Positions 52,310-60,669 of a stretch of 64,000 bases of DNA are shown piece after piece. The stretch spans positions 120,637 to 184,636 of the forward strand of contig JACKOV010000006.1 in NCBI GenBank assembly GCA_024234075.1. Reading direction: 5' to 3'. Both the position numbers and the translations under genes were made by a program. The notes below the pieces were generated by a model, which searched no databases, was not told the DNA's origin, and saw only the letters and a list, made by a program, of their open reading frames with translations. How positions within the stretch are numbered: the stretch's first letter is position 1; every line of letters begins with the position of its first letter. The DNA comes from Nevskiaceae bacterium (GTDB lineage Bacteria > Pseudomonadota > Gammaproteobacteria > Steroidobacterales > Steroidobacteraceae).

Positions 52310-52396
52310 ATGAGCGAGAAGATCAGGATCTGCGTCGTTGGCTACGGCCACCTCGCTCATGCCGACACATTGACACTGCCAGCGAGCCGTCCTTGA
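52310..52396 (+). pseudogene. 5' fragment of a dehydrogenase-like gene
   Basis: ATG at 52310 opens MSEKIRICVVGYGHLA, the look of a Rossmann N-terminus (VGYGxL, as in Gfo/Idh or diaminopimelate dehydrogenases), but the frame stops after 28 residues inside the start of the MFS gene. A TATAAT (52275-52280) stands 30 bases upstream. Likely a stump left by a rearrangement that placed the transporter behind its promoter. Confidence 0.45.
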
Positions 52397-53574
52397 AGCC
52401 ACTGCTGACGCTATTCATCGTATGCGTGATCGACGTGCTCGGCTTCGGCGTCATCGTGCCACTGATTCCCTACATCGGGTCGCGATTCGAAGTGTCGACC
52501 GCATTGATCACCGCGATCCTCGGCGTCCACGCGCTGTGCCAGCTGATCGCAGCGCCGGTCTGGGGTCGGCTCAGCGACCGCTACGGCCGCCGCCCGATCC
52601 TGATGGTTTCCCTCTGCGGCGCCTGCGTGTCCTACGCGATGCTCGGTTTTGCGCCGAACATCGAATGGGTGCTCGCATCACGCGTGCTCGGTGGCCTGAT
52701 GGCGGGAAACATTTCCGCGGCCATGGCCTATGCATCGGATATCAGCACGCCCGAGCAGCGCACCAAGGCGCTCGGCACGGTCGGAGCCGCGATCGGCATC
52801 GGCTTCATGCTCGGGCCGGCGATCGGCGGCATACTTGCGGGAGACAATCTCGCGACCGCGAGCTTCGTGCGCCCGGGCCTCGTCGCAATGGCGCTCAGCC
52901 TGTTCGCAACCATCCTCGTCGCGCGGTTCCTGCCGGAAAGCCACACTGTCGAGCATCGTGTGCGCATAGCGGGCGTGACGGACGAACGCCGCACGCCGCT
53001 CGCCTTGTTGCGGCGTCTGCCCGGACTGCGCTACGTGACGCTGGCGGCGCTCTGCATTGCGATCGCGCAGGCAATCTTCGAATCCATCTTCGCGCTCTGG
53101 GCGCTCGCGCGCTTTGGCTACGGGCCGCGTACCGTCGGTCTGCTCATGTTCGCACTCGCGATCGTGCCGGTCACGATGCAGGGCGCGCTCGTGCGTGTAC
53201 TCGCGCCGCGCTTCGGCGAGCACCGACTGGCAATCGCCGGCGTCGCTGGATTCGTGGTCGGCATGGTGATCGCCGCCACGGCGCCCGGCATCGAAGTGGC
53301 GCTCGTCGGCCTCGCGATAGCGGGCGCAGGCTCGGGCGCCTTCAGTCCGTCGGGATCGGCCCTCGCCTCGATGGAAGCAAGCGGCACCAATCGGGGCAGC
53401 GTACTCGGCACCTATCAGACGAGCAGCAGCCTCGGACGCGTGATCGGGCCGTTCATCTCGGGCGCGGTGTTCGCCCGCTTCGGCGCAGGCTCGCCGCTGC
53501 TGCTCGGCGCACTGATCGCTGCACCGGCAGCGCTCGCAATCGTTCTGTCGAAGCGCAGCGTCGCCAGTCGCTGA
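52393..53574 (+). CDS. MFS transporter
   Basis: 393 residues, twelve transmembrane helices. LTLFIVCVIDVLGFGVIVPLIPYIG, the motif-A loop GRLSDRYGRRPILMVSL and LASRVLGGLMAGNISAAMAYASDIS match the TetA/multidrug efflux branch. A TTG at 52393 is the best start and overlaps the stop of the upstream fragment. The stop is 2 bases from the IS3 left end. Substrate unknown. Confidence 0.82.
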   Translation: MKPLLTLFIVCVIDVLGFGVIVPLIPYIGSRFEVSTALITAILGVHALCQLIAAPVWGRLSDRYGRRPILMVSLCGACVSYAMLGFAPNIEWVLASRVLGGLMAGNISAAMAYASDISTPEQRTKALGTVGAAIGIGFMLGPAIGGILAGDNLATASFVRPGLVAMALSLFATILVARFLPESHTVEHRVRIAGVTDERRTPLALLRRLPGLRYVTLAALCIAIAQAIFESIFALWALARFGYGPRTVGLLMFALAIVPVTMQGALVRVLAPRFGEHRLAIAGVAGFVVGMVIAATAPGIEVALVGLAIAGAGSGAFSPSGSALASMEASGTNRGSVLGTYQTSSSLGRVIGPFISGAVFARFGAGSPLLLGALIAAPAALAIVLSKRSVASR

Positions 53575-53576
53575 GC

Positions 53577-53604
53577 TGGAGTTGACCCGGTTTCGTGGAC
53601 ACCT
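53577..53604. repeat. IS3 left inverted repeat
   Basis: Starts TGGAGTTGACCCGGTTTCGT; partner at 54886-54913. Confidence 0.8.
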
Positions 53605-53630
53605 CACCGTTGGAGATGGAGGAGTTCACG

Positions 53631-53942
53631 ATGGCAGACAAGACGGTTCGGTACGCCCCGGATTTCAAGCGGCAGATGGTGGGCCTAGTGCAGGCCGGGC
53701 GTAGCCCGGCCTCGCTGTCGAAGGAGTTTGGCCCTTCGGCCTGGACGATTGCGCTGTGGGTCAAGCAGTCCGCACGTGATGTTGGCAAGGGCGATGGTGG
53801 CTTGACCAGCGCCGAGCGCGAGGAGCTGACGCGGCTTCGGCGCGAGAACAAGCGACTGAAGGAGGAGCGCGAGATCCTCTCAAAAGCCGCGGCCTGGTTC
53901 GCCACGGAGAGCGGTCCCTCGAAGCGCTCTTCGGGTTCGTGA
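53631..53942 (+). CDS. IS3-family transposase OrfA
   Basis: 103 residues from ATG 53631 (SD GGAGG). Helix-turn-helix YAPDFKRQMVGLVQAGRSPASLSKEFGPSAWTIALWVKQ, then a leucine-zipper stretch LTRLRRENKRLKEEREIL. The programmed -1 slip site expected near its end is AAAAG (53882-53886); OrfB continues in that frame. Confidence 0.88.
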   Translation: MADKTVRYAPDFKRQMVGLVQAGRSPASLSKEFGPSAWTIALWVKQSARDVGKGDGGLTSAEREELTRLRRENKRLKEEREILSKAAAWFATESGPSKRSSGS

Positions 53943-54858
53943 AGGTGAACCAGGCCACCCACTCGGTGGGGATGATGTGCCGACTGCTGAACGTGTCGAG
54001 GAGTGGCTTTTCGCCTGGGTGGATCGGCCGATGTGTGAACGCCGACGCATGGATCTGATGCTCAGCTGCCAGATCGCCGCCATCCACCGTCGTTCGCGCG
54101 AAGCGTATGGATCGCCGAGCATCCACGCGGAGCTGGCCGACGATCACCAGATCCGCGTGGGTCGCAAGCGCGTGGCTCGATTGATGCGCCAGGCGGGTCT
54201 GCGGGGTGCCACGCTGCGCAAGTACGTGGTGACCACGCAGAGCGATCCTGATGCAGCAAAACCCATCGATCTGGTGGAGCGGCGCTTCTATGCCGACGCC
54301 CCGGATCGGCTGTGGGTGGCGGATATGACTTACATCCCGACCTGGTCGGGTTGGCTGTATCTGGCGATGGTGCTGGATGTGTACTCGCGCAAGATCGTCG
54401 GCTGGGCGATGGACACGAACATGCGCACCGAGCTGATCCTGGACGCTCTGCAGATGGCGGTGACCCAGCGCCAGCCCAAGAGCGTTATCCACCACTCGGA
54501 TCGCGGCAGCCAGTACACCAGCACCGCCTTCGGCAAGCGCTGTCAGGAAGCCGGCATCATGCCGTCGATGGGTTCGGTGGGCGACGCCTACGACAACGCG
54601 ATGGCCGAGAGCTTCTTCGCCACGCTCGAGCGCGAGGTGCTCAACCGCAGAAGGTTCAAGAGCCAGGCCGAAGCACGCATGGCTATCTTTGAGTGGATCG
54701 AGGGTTGGTACAACCCGCATCGCCGTCACTCCGGGCTGGGTTACCGCTCACCTGTCAATTTCGAGCGGGCGCATCATCAAGCCAGAGCAAGAATGGCAGA
54801 GCTTCTGCCGCCTTCTGCGGCAGACTCACTGTCGGGTAAGATCAACAAGGCAGCATGA
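53882..54858 (+). pseudogene. IS3-family transposase OrfB, frameshifted
   Basis: After the -1 slip at AAAAG the frame reads LEALFGFVKVNQATHSVGMM and LLNVSRSGF, then must shift again by -1 at TTTT (54008-54011) to reach AWVDRPMCERRRMDLML. The rest carries the DDE integrase core: VADMTYIPTWSGWLYL, VIHHSDRGSQYTS, SMGSVGDAYDNAMAESFFATLE and HRRHSGLGYRSP. A lost T in ancestral TTTTT would explain the second break. Confidence 0.8.
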
Positions 54859-54885
54859 AAACAAGATCACAGGACTAAGACACTA

Positions 54886-54913
54886 ACCTGTCCACGGAAA
54901 CGGGGCAGCTCCA
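54886..54913. repeat. IS3 right inverted repeat
   Basis: Ends with CGGGGCAGCTCCA; pairs with 53577-53604. Confidence 0.8.
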
Positions 54914-54923
54914 TACCGTCAAC

Positions 54924-55586
54924 GTGAAGGACCTCGATCTTCTCAGGACCATCGGTGGGGCCGAGACTCTCGTCGCCATTGCGCAGGTTCTCGACGAGCT
55001 ACCGGGTGACGATTCCGTCAAGACCCCAAAACCTGCCACACCCTCCCAGCCAATCCCGTCAATTGCCAAGAAGGTGGCGTCCGGGAACGACACGCCCGAT
55101 GACTGGCAGAAGATCTGCTTCTACATCACACCGATTGGCGATGACGGAAGCGTGGAGCGCAAGCACTCGGATCTGTTCATGTCGTCACTTGTGCAACCCG
55201 CGCTCGACGAACTCGGATTGACTGTCGTTCGCGCAGACCAGATTGGCGAGCCAGGGATGATTACCACGCAGGTACTCGAGTATCTGAAGCGCTCTCGCCT
55301 CGCGATCGCGGACCTGTCATATCTGAATCCGAATGTCTTCTACGAAGTGGCGCTCAGGCACGCGTTGCGTCTACCGGTCGTTCAGCTGATTCGAAAAGCG
55401 GACCGCCTTCCTTTCGACGTGAATCAGTCCCGTACACTGACCTTCGACACGACCGACATTTACAGCCTAGTGCCAAAGTTGCAGACCTACAGGTCGGAAA
55501 TTGCAACCCAGGCACGTAAGGCGCTCGATGATCCTGAAAGCGTCGGCAACCCCGTCAGCGTCTTCTATCCTGACTTCTACAAGTAG
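54924..55586 (+). CDS. TIR / nucleoside-deoxyribosyltransferase-like protein, 5'-truncated
   Basis: 220 residues from a GTG 10 bases after the IS3 end; the frame stays open into the IS, so the natural N-terminus is missing. The domain (about 65-190) has KICFYITPIGDDGSVERKHS, LDELGLTVVRADQIGE, and RSRLAIADLSYLNPNVFYEVALRHAL, the shared pattern of TIR_2 and nucleoside 2-deoxyribosyltransferase folds, with the Glu of FYE as candidate catalytic residue. Such domains occur as NAD-consuming effectors in phage defence. The remaining N-terminal part (LLRTIGGAETLVAIAQVLDE) is too short to classify. Base composition is lower in GC than the core. Confidence 0.6.
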   Translation: MKDLDLLRTIGGAETLVAIAQVLDELPGDDSVKTPKPATPSQPIPSIAKKVASGNDTPDDWQKICFYITPIGDDGSVERKHSDLFMSSLVQPALDELGLTVVRADQIGEPGMITTQVLEYLKRSRLAIADLSYLNPNVFYEVALRHALRLPVVQLIRKADRLPFDVNQSRTLTFDTTDIYSLVPKLQTYRSEIATQARKALDDPESVGNPVSVFYPDFYK

Positions 55587-55594
55587 GTAGTCGC

Positions 55595-55622
55595 AAAGCG
55601 CCCCGTAGTATCGGGGCGCTTT
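55595..55622. terminator. Hairpin between convergent genes
   Basis: AAAGCGCCCC and GGGGCGCTTT form a perfect 10-bp stem with an 8-base loop, 8 bases after the TIR-like gene. A-rich and T-rich at the two sides, it can act in both directions. Confidence 0.75.
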
Positions 55623-55937
55623 GGCTGCCTTCGGCTGATTGCTCCGATCAACTAGCTCGCCGACGCTTCTGCGGATGCGTTGAACTTCCGCCACGCATAC
55701 AGCTCGCACGTGGCGTTGTTGACGTTCCATTCGTTCTTCTCGGCAGCTGCGCGCACATCGGCCAGCTTCGCATCCGGGTGCTTGTCCAGCCATGCCCAGA
55801 CCGAAGCGCAAAGGCCGCCCGCGCGAGGGCGCGCTACGCCATTACGCCGCTCGCGCTCCGTTGCCGGCGCTTTGGTGTTAGCGCCGGAGTAAAACTGACC
55901 CACCTCGTCGGAGTAATAGTGGACCACCTGGGTAAGG

Positions 55938-56996
55938 ATGGCAGCTTTGAGCGAGCTGCCGCCGATGTTGACTCAGGAGCAGAGCGTGGAGATCGAGGTG
56001 TTGAAGCGCCGAGGGATGGGGATCCGGGCGATCGCGCGGGAGCTCGGGATCTCGCGGGTGACGGTGAGGCGGTATCTGCAGGACCCGGGGCCGAGGCGAT
56101 ACGGACCGAGGGCGGCCCGGCCGACGAAGCTGGAGCCGTTCAAGGGCTATCTGCAGGAGCGGATCGAGGCGGCGAGACCGCGGTGGATCCCGGCGTCGGT
56201 GCTGCACCGGGAGCTGGTCGAGCGTGGTTACCGAGGCGGAGTGACGCAGCTGAAAGCGTATCTGGCGCCGCTGAAGCCGCACGGGCGACCCGATCCGGTG
56301 GTGCGCTTCGAGACCGCGCCGGGCGAGCAGATGCAGGCCGACTTCACGGTGGTGAGGCGAGGTCGCGAGCCGCTGCTGGCGTTTGTCGCGACGCTCGGCT
56401 ACAGCCGCGCGACCTTCGTGCGCTTCACGATCGCCGAGGACACGGCGACGCTGCTCGAGGGGCTGCGCGGGGCATTCGGCTACTTCGGTGGCGTACCAGC
56501 GGAGGTCCTGCTCGATAACCCGCGGACCGTCGTGCTCGAGCGCGACGCGTACGGTGTCGGCGCGCACCGCTTCAACCGACGGCTGCTGGAGCTCTCCCAG
56601 GAGTACGGCTTTAGGCCGCGGCTGTGCCGACCGTACCGGGCGAAGACCAAGGGTAAAGTCGAGCGGTTCAACGGGTATCTGAAGGGCAGCTTCCTGGTGC
56701 CGCTCGCGGCGACGCTCAAGAGCTCGGGACTGAAGCTCGATGCGGTGGCGGCGAACGCGCACATCGGTCCCTGGCTCGAGACCGTCGCCAACGTGCGCCG
56801 GCACGGCACGACCGGCGAGGCGCCCTGCGCGCGCCTCGCGCTCGAACGCGAGCATCTGCTGCCGCTGCCGCGAGAGGCCCGCATCGCGAGCGAGCCGCGG
56901 CGTGGCGGCCGGATCATCGCGGCCGCCCCGATCCCGCTCGAGAGCCTGCAGCATCCGCTGTCGGTCTACGAGGCGCTGCTGCCGGAGGTGGCCTGA
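55938..56996 (+). CDS. istA: IS21 transposase IstA
   Basis: 352 residues (343 if the ATG at 55965 is used). HTH KRRGMGIRAIARELGISRVTVRRYL, DDE core with the first Asp in QMQADFTVVRRG, LLDNPRTVV and the Glu in KTKGKVERFNGYLK. Stop and istB start share a base (TGATG). Confidence 0.93.
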   Translation: MAALSELPPMLTQEQSVEIEVLKRRGMGIRAIARELGISRVTVRRYLQDPGPRRYGPRAARPTKLEPFKGYLQERIEAARPRWIPASVLHRELVERGYRGGVTQLKAYLAPLKPHGRPDPVVRFETAPGEQMQADFTVVRRGREPLLAFVATLGYSRATFVRFTIAEDTATLLEGLRGAFGYFGGVPAEVLLDNPRTVVLERDAYGVGAHRFNRRLLELSQEYGFRPRLCRPYRAKTKGKVERFNGYLKGSFLVPLAATLKSSGLKLDAVAANAHIGPWLETVANVRRHGTTGEAPCARLALEREHLLPLPREARIASEPRRGGRIIAAAPIPLESLQHPLSVYEALLPEVA

Positions 56997-57775
56997 TGGA
57001 CCTGGTCAGTGCCCGGATCACACACCTGTGTGAGCGCCTGAAGCTCGGCACGGTGAGCGCCGAGTGGCCGGCGATGGCGGAGACGGCGGTGCGCGAGGAG
57101 GCGAGCCTCGGGGAGTTCCTGGAGCGGCTGCTTGCCGCGGAGTGCGAGGCGCGAGAGCGCCGTTCCCGCGAGGTGCTGCTGAAGCTCGCGACGCTGCCGG
57201 CGATCAAGACGCTCGAGACCTACGACTTCGCCTATGCGAGCGGCGCGCCGAAGAAGCAGATCGGGGAGCTCGCGAGCCTGGCGTTCATCGAGCGGGCGGA
57301 GAACATCGTGCTGCTCGGGCCGTCCGGGGTCGGCAAGACGCACCTCGCGAGCGCGCTGGCGCTGAAGGCGACGCAGGCGGGCATCAAGACGCGCTTCATC
57401 AGCGCAGCGGACCTGATGATGCAGCTCGCGACGGCGAAGGCCCAAGCGAGGCTAAAGGAGTACATGAACCGCGCCGTACTGGGACCGAAGCTGCTCGTCA
57501 TCGACGAACTCGGCTACCTGCCGTTCGGGCGCGACGAGGCAAACCTGTTCTTCCACGTGATCGCCAAGCGCTACGAGCGCGCCGCGACGATCGTGACGAG
57601 CAACCTGCCGTTCGCCCAGTGGGCCTCGGCACTTGCCGACGACGCGACGTTGACCGCCGCGCTGCTCGACCGGCTCCTGCACCACGCGCACATCGTGCAG
57701 ATCGCCGGCGAAAGCTACCGGATGAAGGACAAGAGGAAGATCGGTCAGGTCCGGCCGCGGGCCGACGCCAGCTGA
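56996..57775 (+). CDS. istB: IS21 helper ATPase IstB
   Basis: 259 residues, AAA+ ATPase of DnaC type that directs IstA. Walker A LLGPSGVGKTHLASAL, Walker B LLVIDELGYLPFG, sensor TIVTSNLPFAQW. Complete. Confidence 0.94.
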   Translation: MDLVSARITHLCERLKLGTVSAEWPAMAETAVREEASLGEFLERLLAAECEARERRSREVLLKLATLPAIKTLETYDFAYASGAPKKQIGELASLAFIERAENIVLLGPSGVGKTHLASALALKATQAGIKTRFISAADLMMQLATAKAQARLKEYMNRAVLGPKLLVIDELGYLPFGRDEANLFFHVIAKRYERAATIVTSNLPFAQWASALADDATLTAALLDRLLHHAHIVQIAGESYRMKDKRKIGQVRPRADAS

Positions 57776-58355
57776 GCGGAGCGCGCCGCGCCTTCGCCGC
57801 TCCGGGCTACGCCCTGCGCGGCGAAGGCGCCGGAGCCGCAGCCGTCGACGGGACAGCAACGAACAAGGGTGGGTGGTCTACTTTTACTCCGACGACCTGA
57901 TGGAAAGGTGGTCTAGCTTTACCCCGGCGTTGACACTTTGGTGGCGGCCTTCCCCTTCGCGACCCCTGCCGCCTTTACCGTGGCCTCTGCCGCCTTCTGT
58001 CGGTAGGTGAAGCGCGCAGGTTTGCCCGCTTCCTTCACTGCGACGATCTCCACCTCATCCGCCGGGATACCCGCAGCGATTGCAGCGCGCTTGGCGTTCG
58101 TCCGCTTCGTGTAGGTCTTGCTCACTGCATCTCTCCTGTTGGGTTGTTCGACAGCGCGTTGTAGGACTCGCTTCGGATGAGATGCAACGAGTTGGATTAG
58201 AACTGTCACGCGCAGCCCATGAAGTGTCGGGCGGCAAACTGAACAACTGCCGTCGAAGCGCGGTGAAGTTGCTGTAAATGCTTGCGGACCTATTTCCCGA
58301 GTCTCTACGGTATGCCCGAATTGCAAGCAAAGCCCTGCAATCTCAGGAGAACCAC

Positions 58356-59225
58356 ATGACCGCAACACAGAACACGAACCCCCAGCTTTCCAACGACGAG
58401 CGCGCCCAGCTATCCAGCAAGACGCGCCACGAAGGCGAGCTTCCCTCCATCGTTGACATGCATCGCGCACAGCACAGGCGCGAGCCGTTGAATCCGGGAA
58501 TGAAGATCGCGTCGGGTGCGGTCGCTGACGGTCCCTTCCGCCCGTCCGTGTCCCTACACCCCGGCAACGTTGAAGCGCTGAGCGATGAACACAAGGACCT
58601 GCTGGCTAGCGCGACCAGCGCGTTCGATACCGCGTGCAAGGGACTGGAGCAGGTTGCCAAGGCGCGCACCGCTGCCAATAGCAACGAAGCGTGGACGGCT
58701 GCCCAGCGCCTGTTGCAGGTGGGCAAGCTGGCTGAGCAGACACTTGAGCGCGCCACCAAGAGCTTCGACACGGCACACAAGCAACTGAACGACTTTGTCA
58801 CCGCGCTGGACAAGAACCTGTCCGCGCCGCTGGATGGATTAGTCAGCGCGACCCTGGCGCAGGAGATTCGCAGTTACGTGCGCAACCTGCCGGACGACAA
58901 GCGAAGCGCATTCGTTACCGAGGCGCTGAAGAAAGGCGACAAGCAAGCACTGGGCGCGCTGCTGTCTGCCCCCGGCTACCTGTGCGGTCTGTCTGAGATT
59001 CAGCAGAAGCACTACCTGCGCCAGTTCCACGAGACCAGCAACCCGGTGGCGGTTGCACGCCTTGCAGTGGCGAAGCGTGCGCTGGAGCTGATCGAAACCC
59101 GCGCCGCACTCGTGCTTACCGAAGCGGAGCGCGCAATGGGCGGGACTTTCAAGAAGCTCAAGGCCATCCGCGATGCGAACAACAGCGCGGAACAGGCAGT
59201 GCTGATGCAGAACGGTTTGGTCTGA
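58356..59225 (+). CDS. Hypothetical protein of the accessory region
   Basis: 289 residues from ATG 58356, with SD AGGAGA 7 bases ahead. No recognised domain. Mostly helical; a central stretch (LLQVGKLAEQTLERATKSFDTAHKQLNDFV) is coiled-coil-like, and ALGALLSAPGYLCGLSEIQQKHYLRQF is a conserved-looking block. It reads like a phage or plasmid structural/accessory protein. First gene of a plus-strand run up to tRNA-Ser. Confidence 0.75.
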   Translation: MTATQNTNPQLSNDERAQLSSKTRHEGELPSIVDMHRAQHRREPLNPGMKIASGAVADGPFRPSVSLHPGNVEALSDEHKDLLASATSAFDTACKGLEQVAKARTAANSNEAWTAAQRLLQVGKLAEQTLERATKSFDTAHKQLNDFVTALDKNLSAPLDGLVSATLAQEIRSYVRNLPDDKRSAFVTEALKKGDKQALGALLSAPGYLCGLSEIQQKHYLRQFHETSNPVAVARLAVAKRALELIETRAALVLTEAERAMGGTFKKLKAIRDANNSAEQAVLMQNGLV

Positions 59226-59265
59226 CGGTAGACGGTGCTCATCGTCATCCTGTTGAGATCAAGCT

Positions 59266-59666
59266 ATGACATTCATCAAAGGACAGAGCGGAAATCCGAA
59301 AGGGAGACCGCGAGGCATCATCGACAAGCGCCAGCGAATGCAGAAGGCGCTCGGTGAAGGCGCGGATGCACTGATCGCTGTCATCAAGTCGCGTGCGCGG
59401 ATGGCGACATGCAGGCAGCAGGTCTCGTGCTGTCGCGACTGGTCCCGACCATGAAAGCAGACGGCGCGCTCATTCAGTTCGAGTTTGACCCGACGCTGCC
59501 TATCGCCAAGCAGGCGGAACAGGTGCTCGCCGCGATTGCTGACGGGAAGCTCAGTGCGGAGTCGGGCAAGGTCATCATTGACGCGATTCACCAGCTTGGC
59601 GACATTCGCGCGACCGAGGAACTGGAAGCCCGTCTGGTTGCCCTCGAAAGCAAGTCGCAGGGGTAG
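59266..59666 (+). pseudogene. DUF5681-type gene with frameshift
   Basis: The start TFIKGQSGNPKGRPRG is the DUF5681 signature, common beside phage terminase genes. The frame breaks near 59398: the first part ends in nonsense (ATCRQQVSCC), while a +1 frame continues GDMQAAGLVLSRLVPTMKAD to a stop at 59666. Inserting one base after GCGCG restores one 133-residue protein. Confidence 0.75.
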
Positions 59667-59668
59667 CC

Positions 59669-59962
59669 ATGTCTCCCTGCACAGGCTGCCACTGGTTTGA
59701 CGCCTGCGCGCAGATCAACGCGGACTGCACCGCCCGGTATGCAGCGGCACGGAGCCAGGTCTGGCACGAGTCGCAACGGCAACCGCTGTACGCCTACGCG
59801 AAGGGTACGACCCTTCCCACGATGGAGCCCTACAGCGAAGCGGATTTGACGACGGCTGAGGCGCGCGCCAAAGAGAACTACGCTCAGATCGTGGCGGACC
59901 GGGCAGCACGGCGAGAGCTTGAACCGGAACCCGAGTACGACGACGAGGAGGAAGCAGCATGA
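59669..59962 (+). CDS. Small Cys-rich hypothetical protein
   Basis: 97 residues, 2 bases after the DUF5681 stop. N-terminus SPCTGCHWFDACAQINADC has four cysteines in CX2C-X6-C-X6-C array, a possible zinc knuckle; the end is acidic (EPEPEYDDEEEAA). Overlaps the next gene by four bases. No family recognised. Confidence 0.65.
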   Translation: MSPCTGCHWFDACAQINADCTARYAAARSQVWHESQRQPLYAYAKGTTLPTMEPYSEADLTTAEARAKENYAQIVADRAARRELEPEPEYDDEEEAA

Positions 59963-60198
59963 CCAGCGCCCGCACCCTAATGACGCGCCTTCGCAAGCTG
60001 GAAACCAGCGGCACGAATCCCGTCCTCAAGAAGATCGGCTCGCTGGAACAGTTCGCGGGCACCGTCAACCGAGCCATAGAGGACAAGCGCGTGTGCGCAG
60101 TAGATGGGCCTTTTCTCATCCACTGCGTGCGTCGCTGGGCGAATGAGACGCACCAGTACAACGACGGTCGCATGATTGAAAGCTGGGCTGACCGATGA
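59959..60198 (+). CDS. Hypothetical protein, 79 residues
   Basis: Starts in ATGA overlap with the previous gene. TLMTRLRKLETSGTNPVLKK begins it, then AGTVNRAIEDKRVCAVDGPF. Basic, probably soluble. Function unknown; the tight overlaps on both sides support real translation. Confidence 0.6.
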   Translation: MTSARTLMTRLRKLETSGTNPVLKKIGSLEQFAGTVNRAIEDKRVCAVDGPFLIHCVRRWANETHQYNDGRMIESWADR

Positions 60199-60470
60199 AC
60201 ACGCATCCGCACATTGCCGCGCGGTTCGTCACCGAACTGGACACAGCGACCATCATCGAAGCCATCGTCTGCGACGCCTTTACAGGGCACGAATGGCGTG
60301 TGTTTCGCGCTGTACTGCTGGCGGAACTGGCGTACCGATTGCGAGTGCGCGGTGCCGTCGTGCCGGAACGCATCTGGATCGAGGTTTTCGGTCCGTGCGG
60401 ACGACCCGTGCCACCGGGGTTTAGGAGCCCGTCCGAGAGCTGGCCAGCTTGTCGCGGATGGGCTCACTAG
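60195..60470 (+). CDS. Hypothetical protein, 91 residues
   Basis: Starts in ATGA overlap. HIAARFVTELDTATIIEAIVCDAFTGHEWR and RAVLLAELAYRLRVRGAVVPERIWIEVFG look protein-like; the last ~20 residues are Pro/Ser-rich. No family recognised. End of the overlapping chain; the next 199 bases hold only the promoter of the RHH-YfbU gene. Confidence 0.6.
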   Translation: MNTHPHIAARFVTELDTATIIEAIVCDAFTGHEWRVFRAVLLAELAYRLRVRGAVVPERIWIEVFGPCGRPVPPGFRSPSESWPACRGWAH

Positions 60471-60606
60471 TCTGGCGGGAGTCCTCTCCTGCTTCTGCCA
60501 GAACGACGAGGGAAACTGGCGTCGATAACCTCCAGCCCTTTTGCGCGGCCTCCCCGTAACCACCCGGTACTGGCCGCGCAATCGTGACGGCCAGAGGTCG
60601 GCACCG

Positions 60607-60660
60607 TTGACACCACCGTAATGTACGGTATTCTGTACGGGTCTACGGCATGCGATACGG
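60607..60660 (+). promoter_or_regulatory. Promoter with TACGG repeat array
   Basis: TTGACA (60607-60612), 16-bp spacer, TATTCT (60629-60634). TACGG occurs four times at 60624, 60636, 60644 and 60656 (steps 12, 8, 12), and CCGTA at 60616-60620 makes a palindrome with the first (CCGTAATGTACGG). The array covers the promoter and early leader, as expected for an autorepressing ribbon-helix-helix protein. Confidence 0.7.
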
Positions 60661-60669
60661 TGACTGGCA

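Larger units (their letters stand above)
53577..54913 (+). mobile_element. IS3-family insertion sequence, probably inactive
   Basis: 1337 bp with imperfect 28-bp inverted ends (22 of 28 match) beginning TGGAG(T/C)TG and ending CA. Contains orfA and orfB. No direct target duplication is seen at the flanks (GAGC on the left, TACC on the right), so adjacent DNA was probably lost after insertion. It separates the MFS gene from a 5'-cut TIR-like gene. Confidence 0.88.
55876..57935 (+). mobile_element. IS21-family insertion sequence, apparently intact
   Basis: 2060 bp. Ends start TGTTAGCGCCGGAGTAAA (left) and TGTCAACGCCGGGGTAAA (right, minus strand). A second copy of the GTCGGAGTAA-type motif lies inside each end, the multiple transposase sites of IS21. 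A 6-bp target duplication CTTTGG (55870-55875 and 57936-57941) flanks it. Carries istA and istB. Recent insertion, since the split gene rejoins without error. Confidence 0.93.
55652..58125 (-). pseudogene. Small gene split by the IS21-family element
   Basis: The 5' part (57936-58125) starts with GTG at 58125, SD AGGAG 7 bases ahead, and encodes SKTYTKRTNAKRAAIAAGI, VEIVAVKEAGKPARFTYRQK and an Ala/Lys linker. The 3' part (55652-55875) continues in frame after removing the IS and one 6-bp repeat: KAPATERERRNGVARPRAGG, CASVWAWLDKHPDAKLADVR, WNVNNATCELYAWRKF. The rebuilt protein has about 135 residues, Lys-rich in front and a compact helical end. Function unknown. A possible promoter TTGCAT/TACAAC lies upstream. 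Confidence 0.85.

Noticed and set aside
53570..54920. Target-site duplication for the IS3 element
   Set aside because: Flanks GAGC and TACC do not match at 3, 4 or 5 bases.
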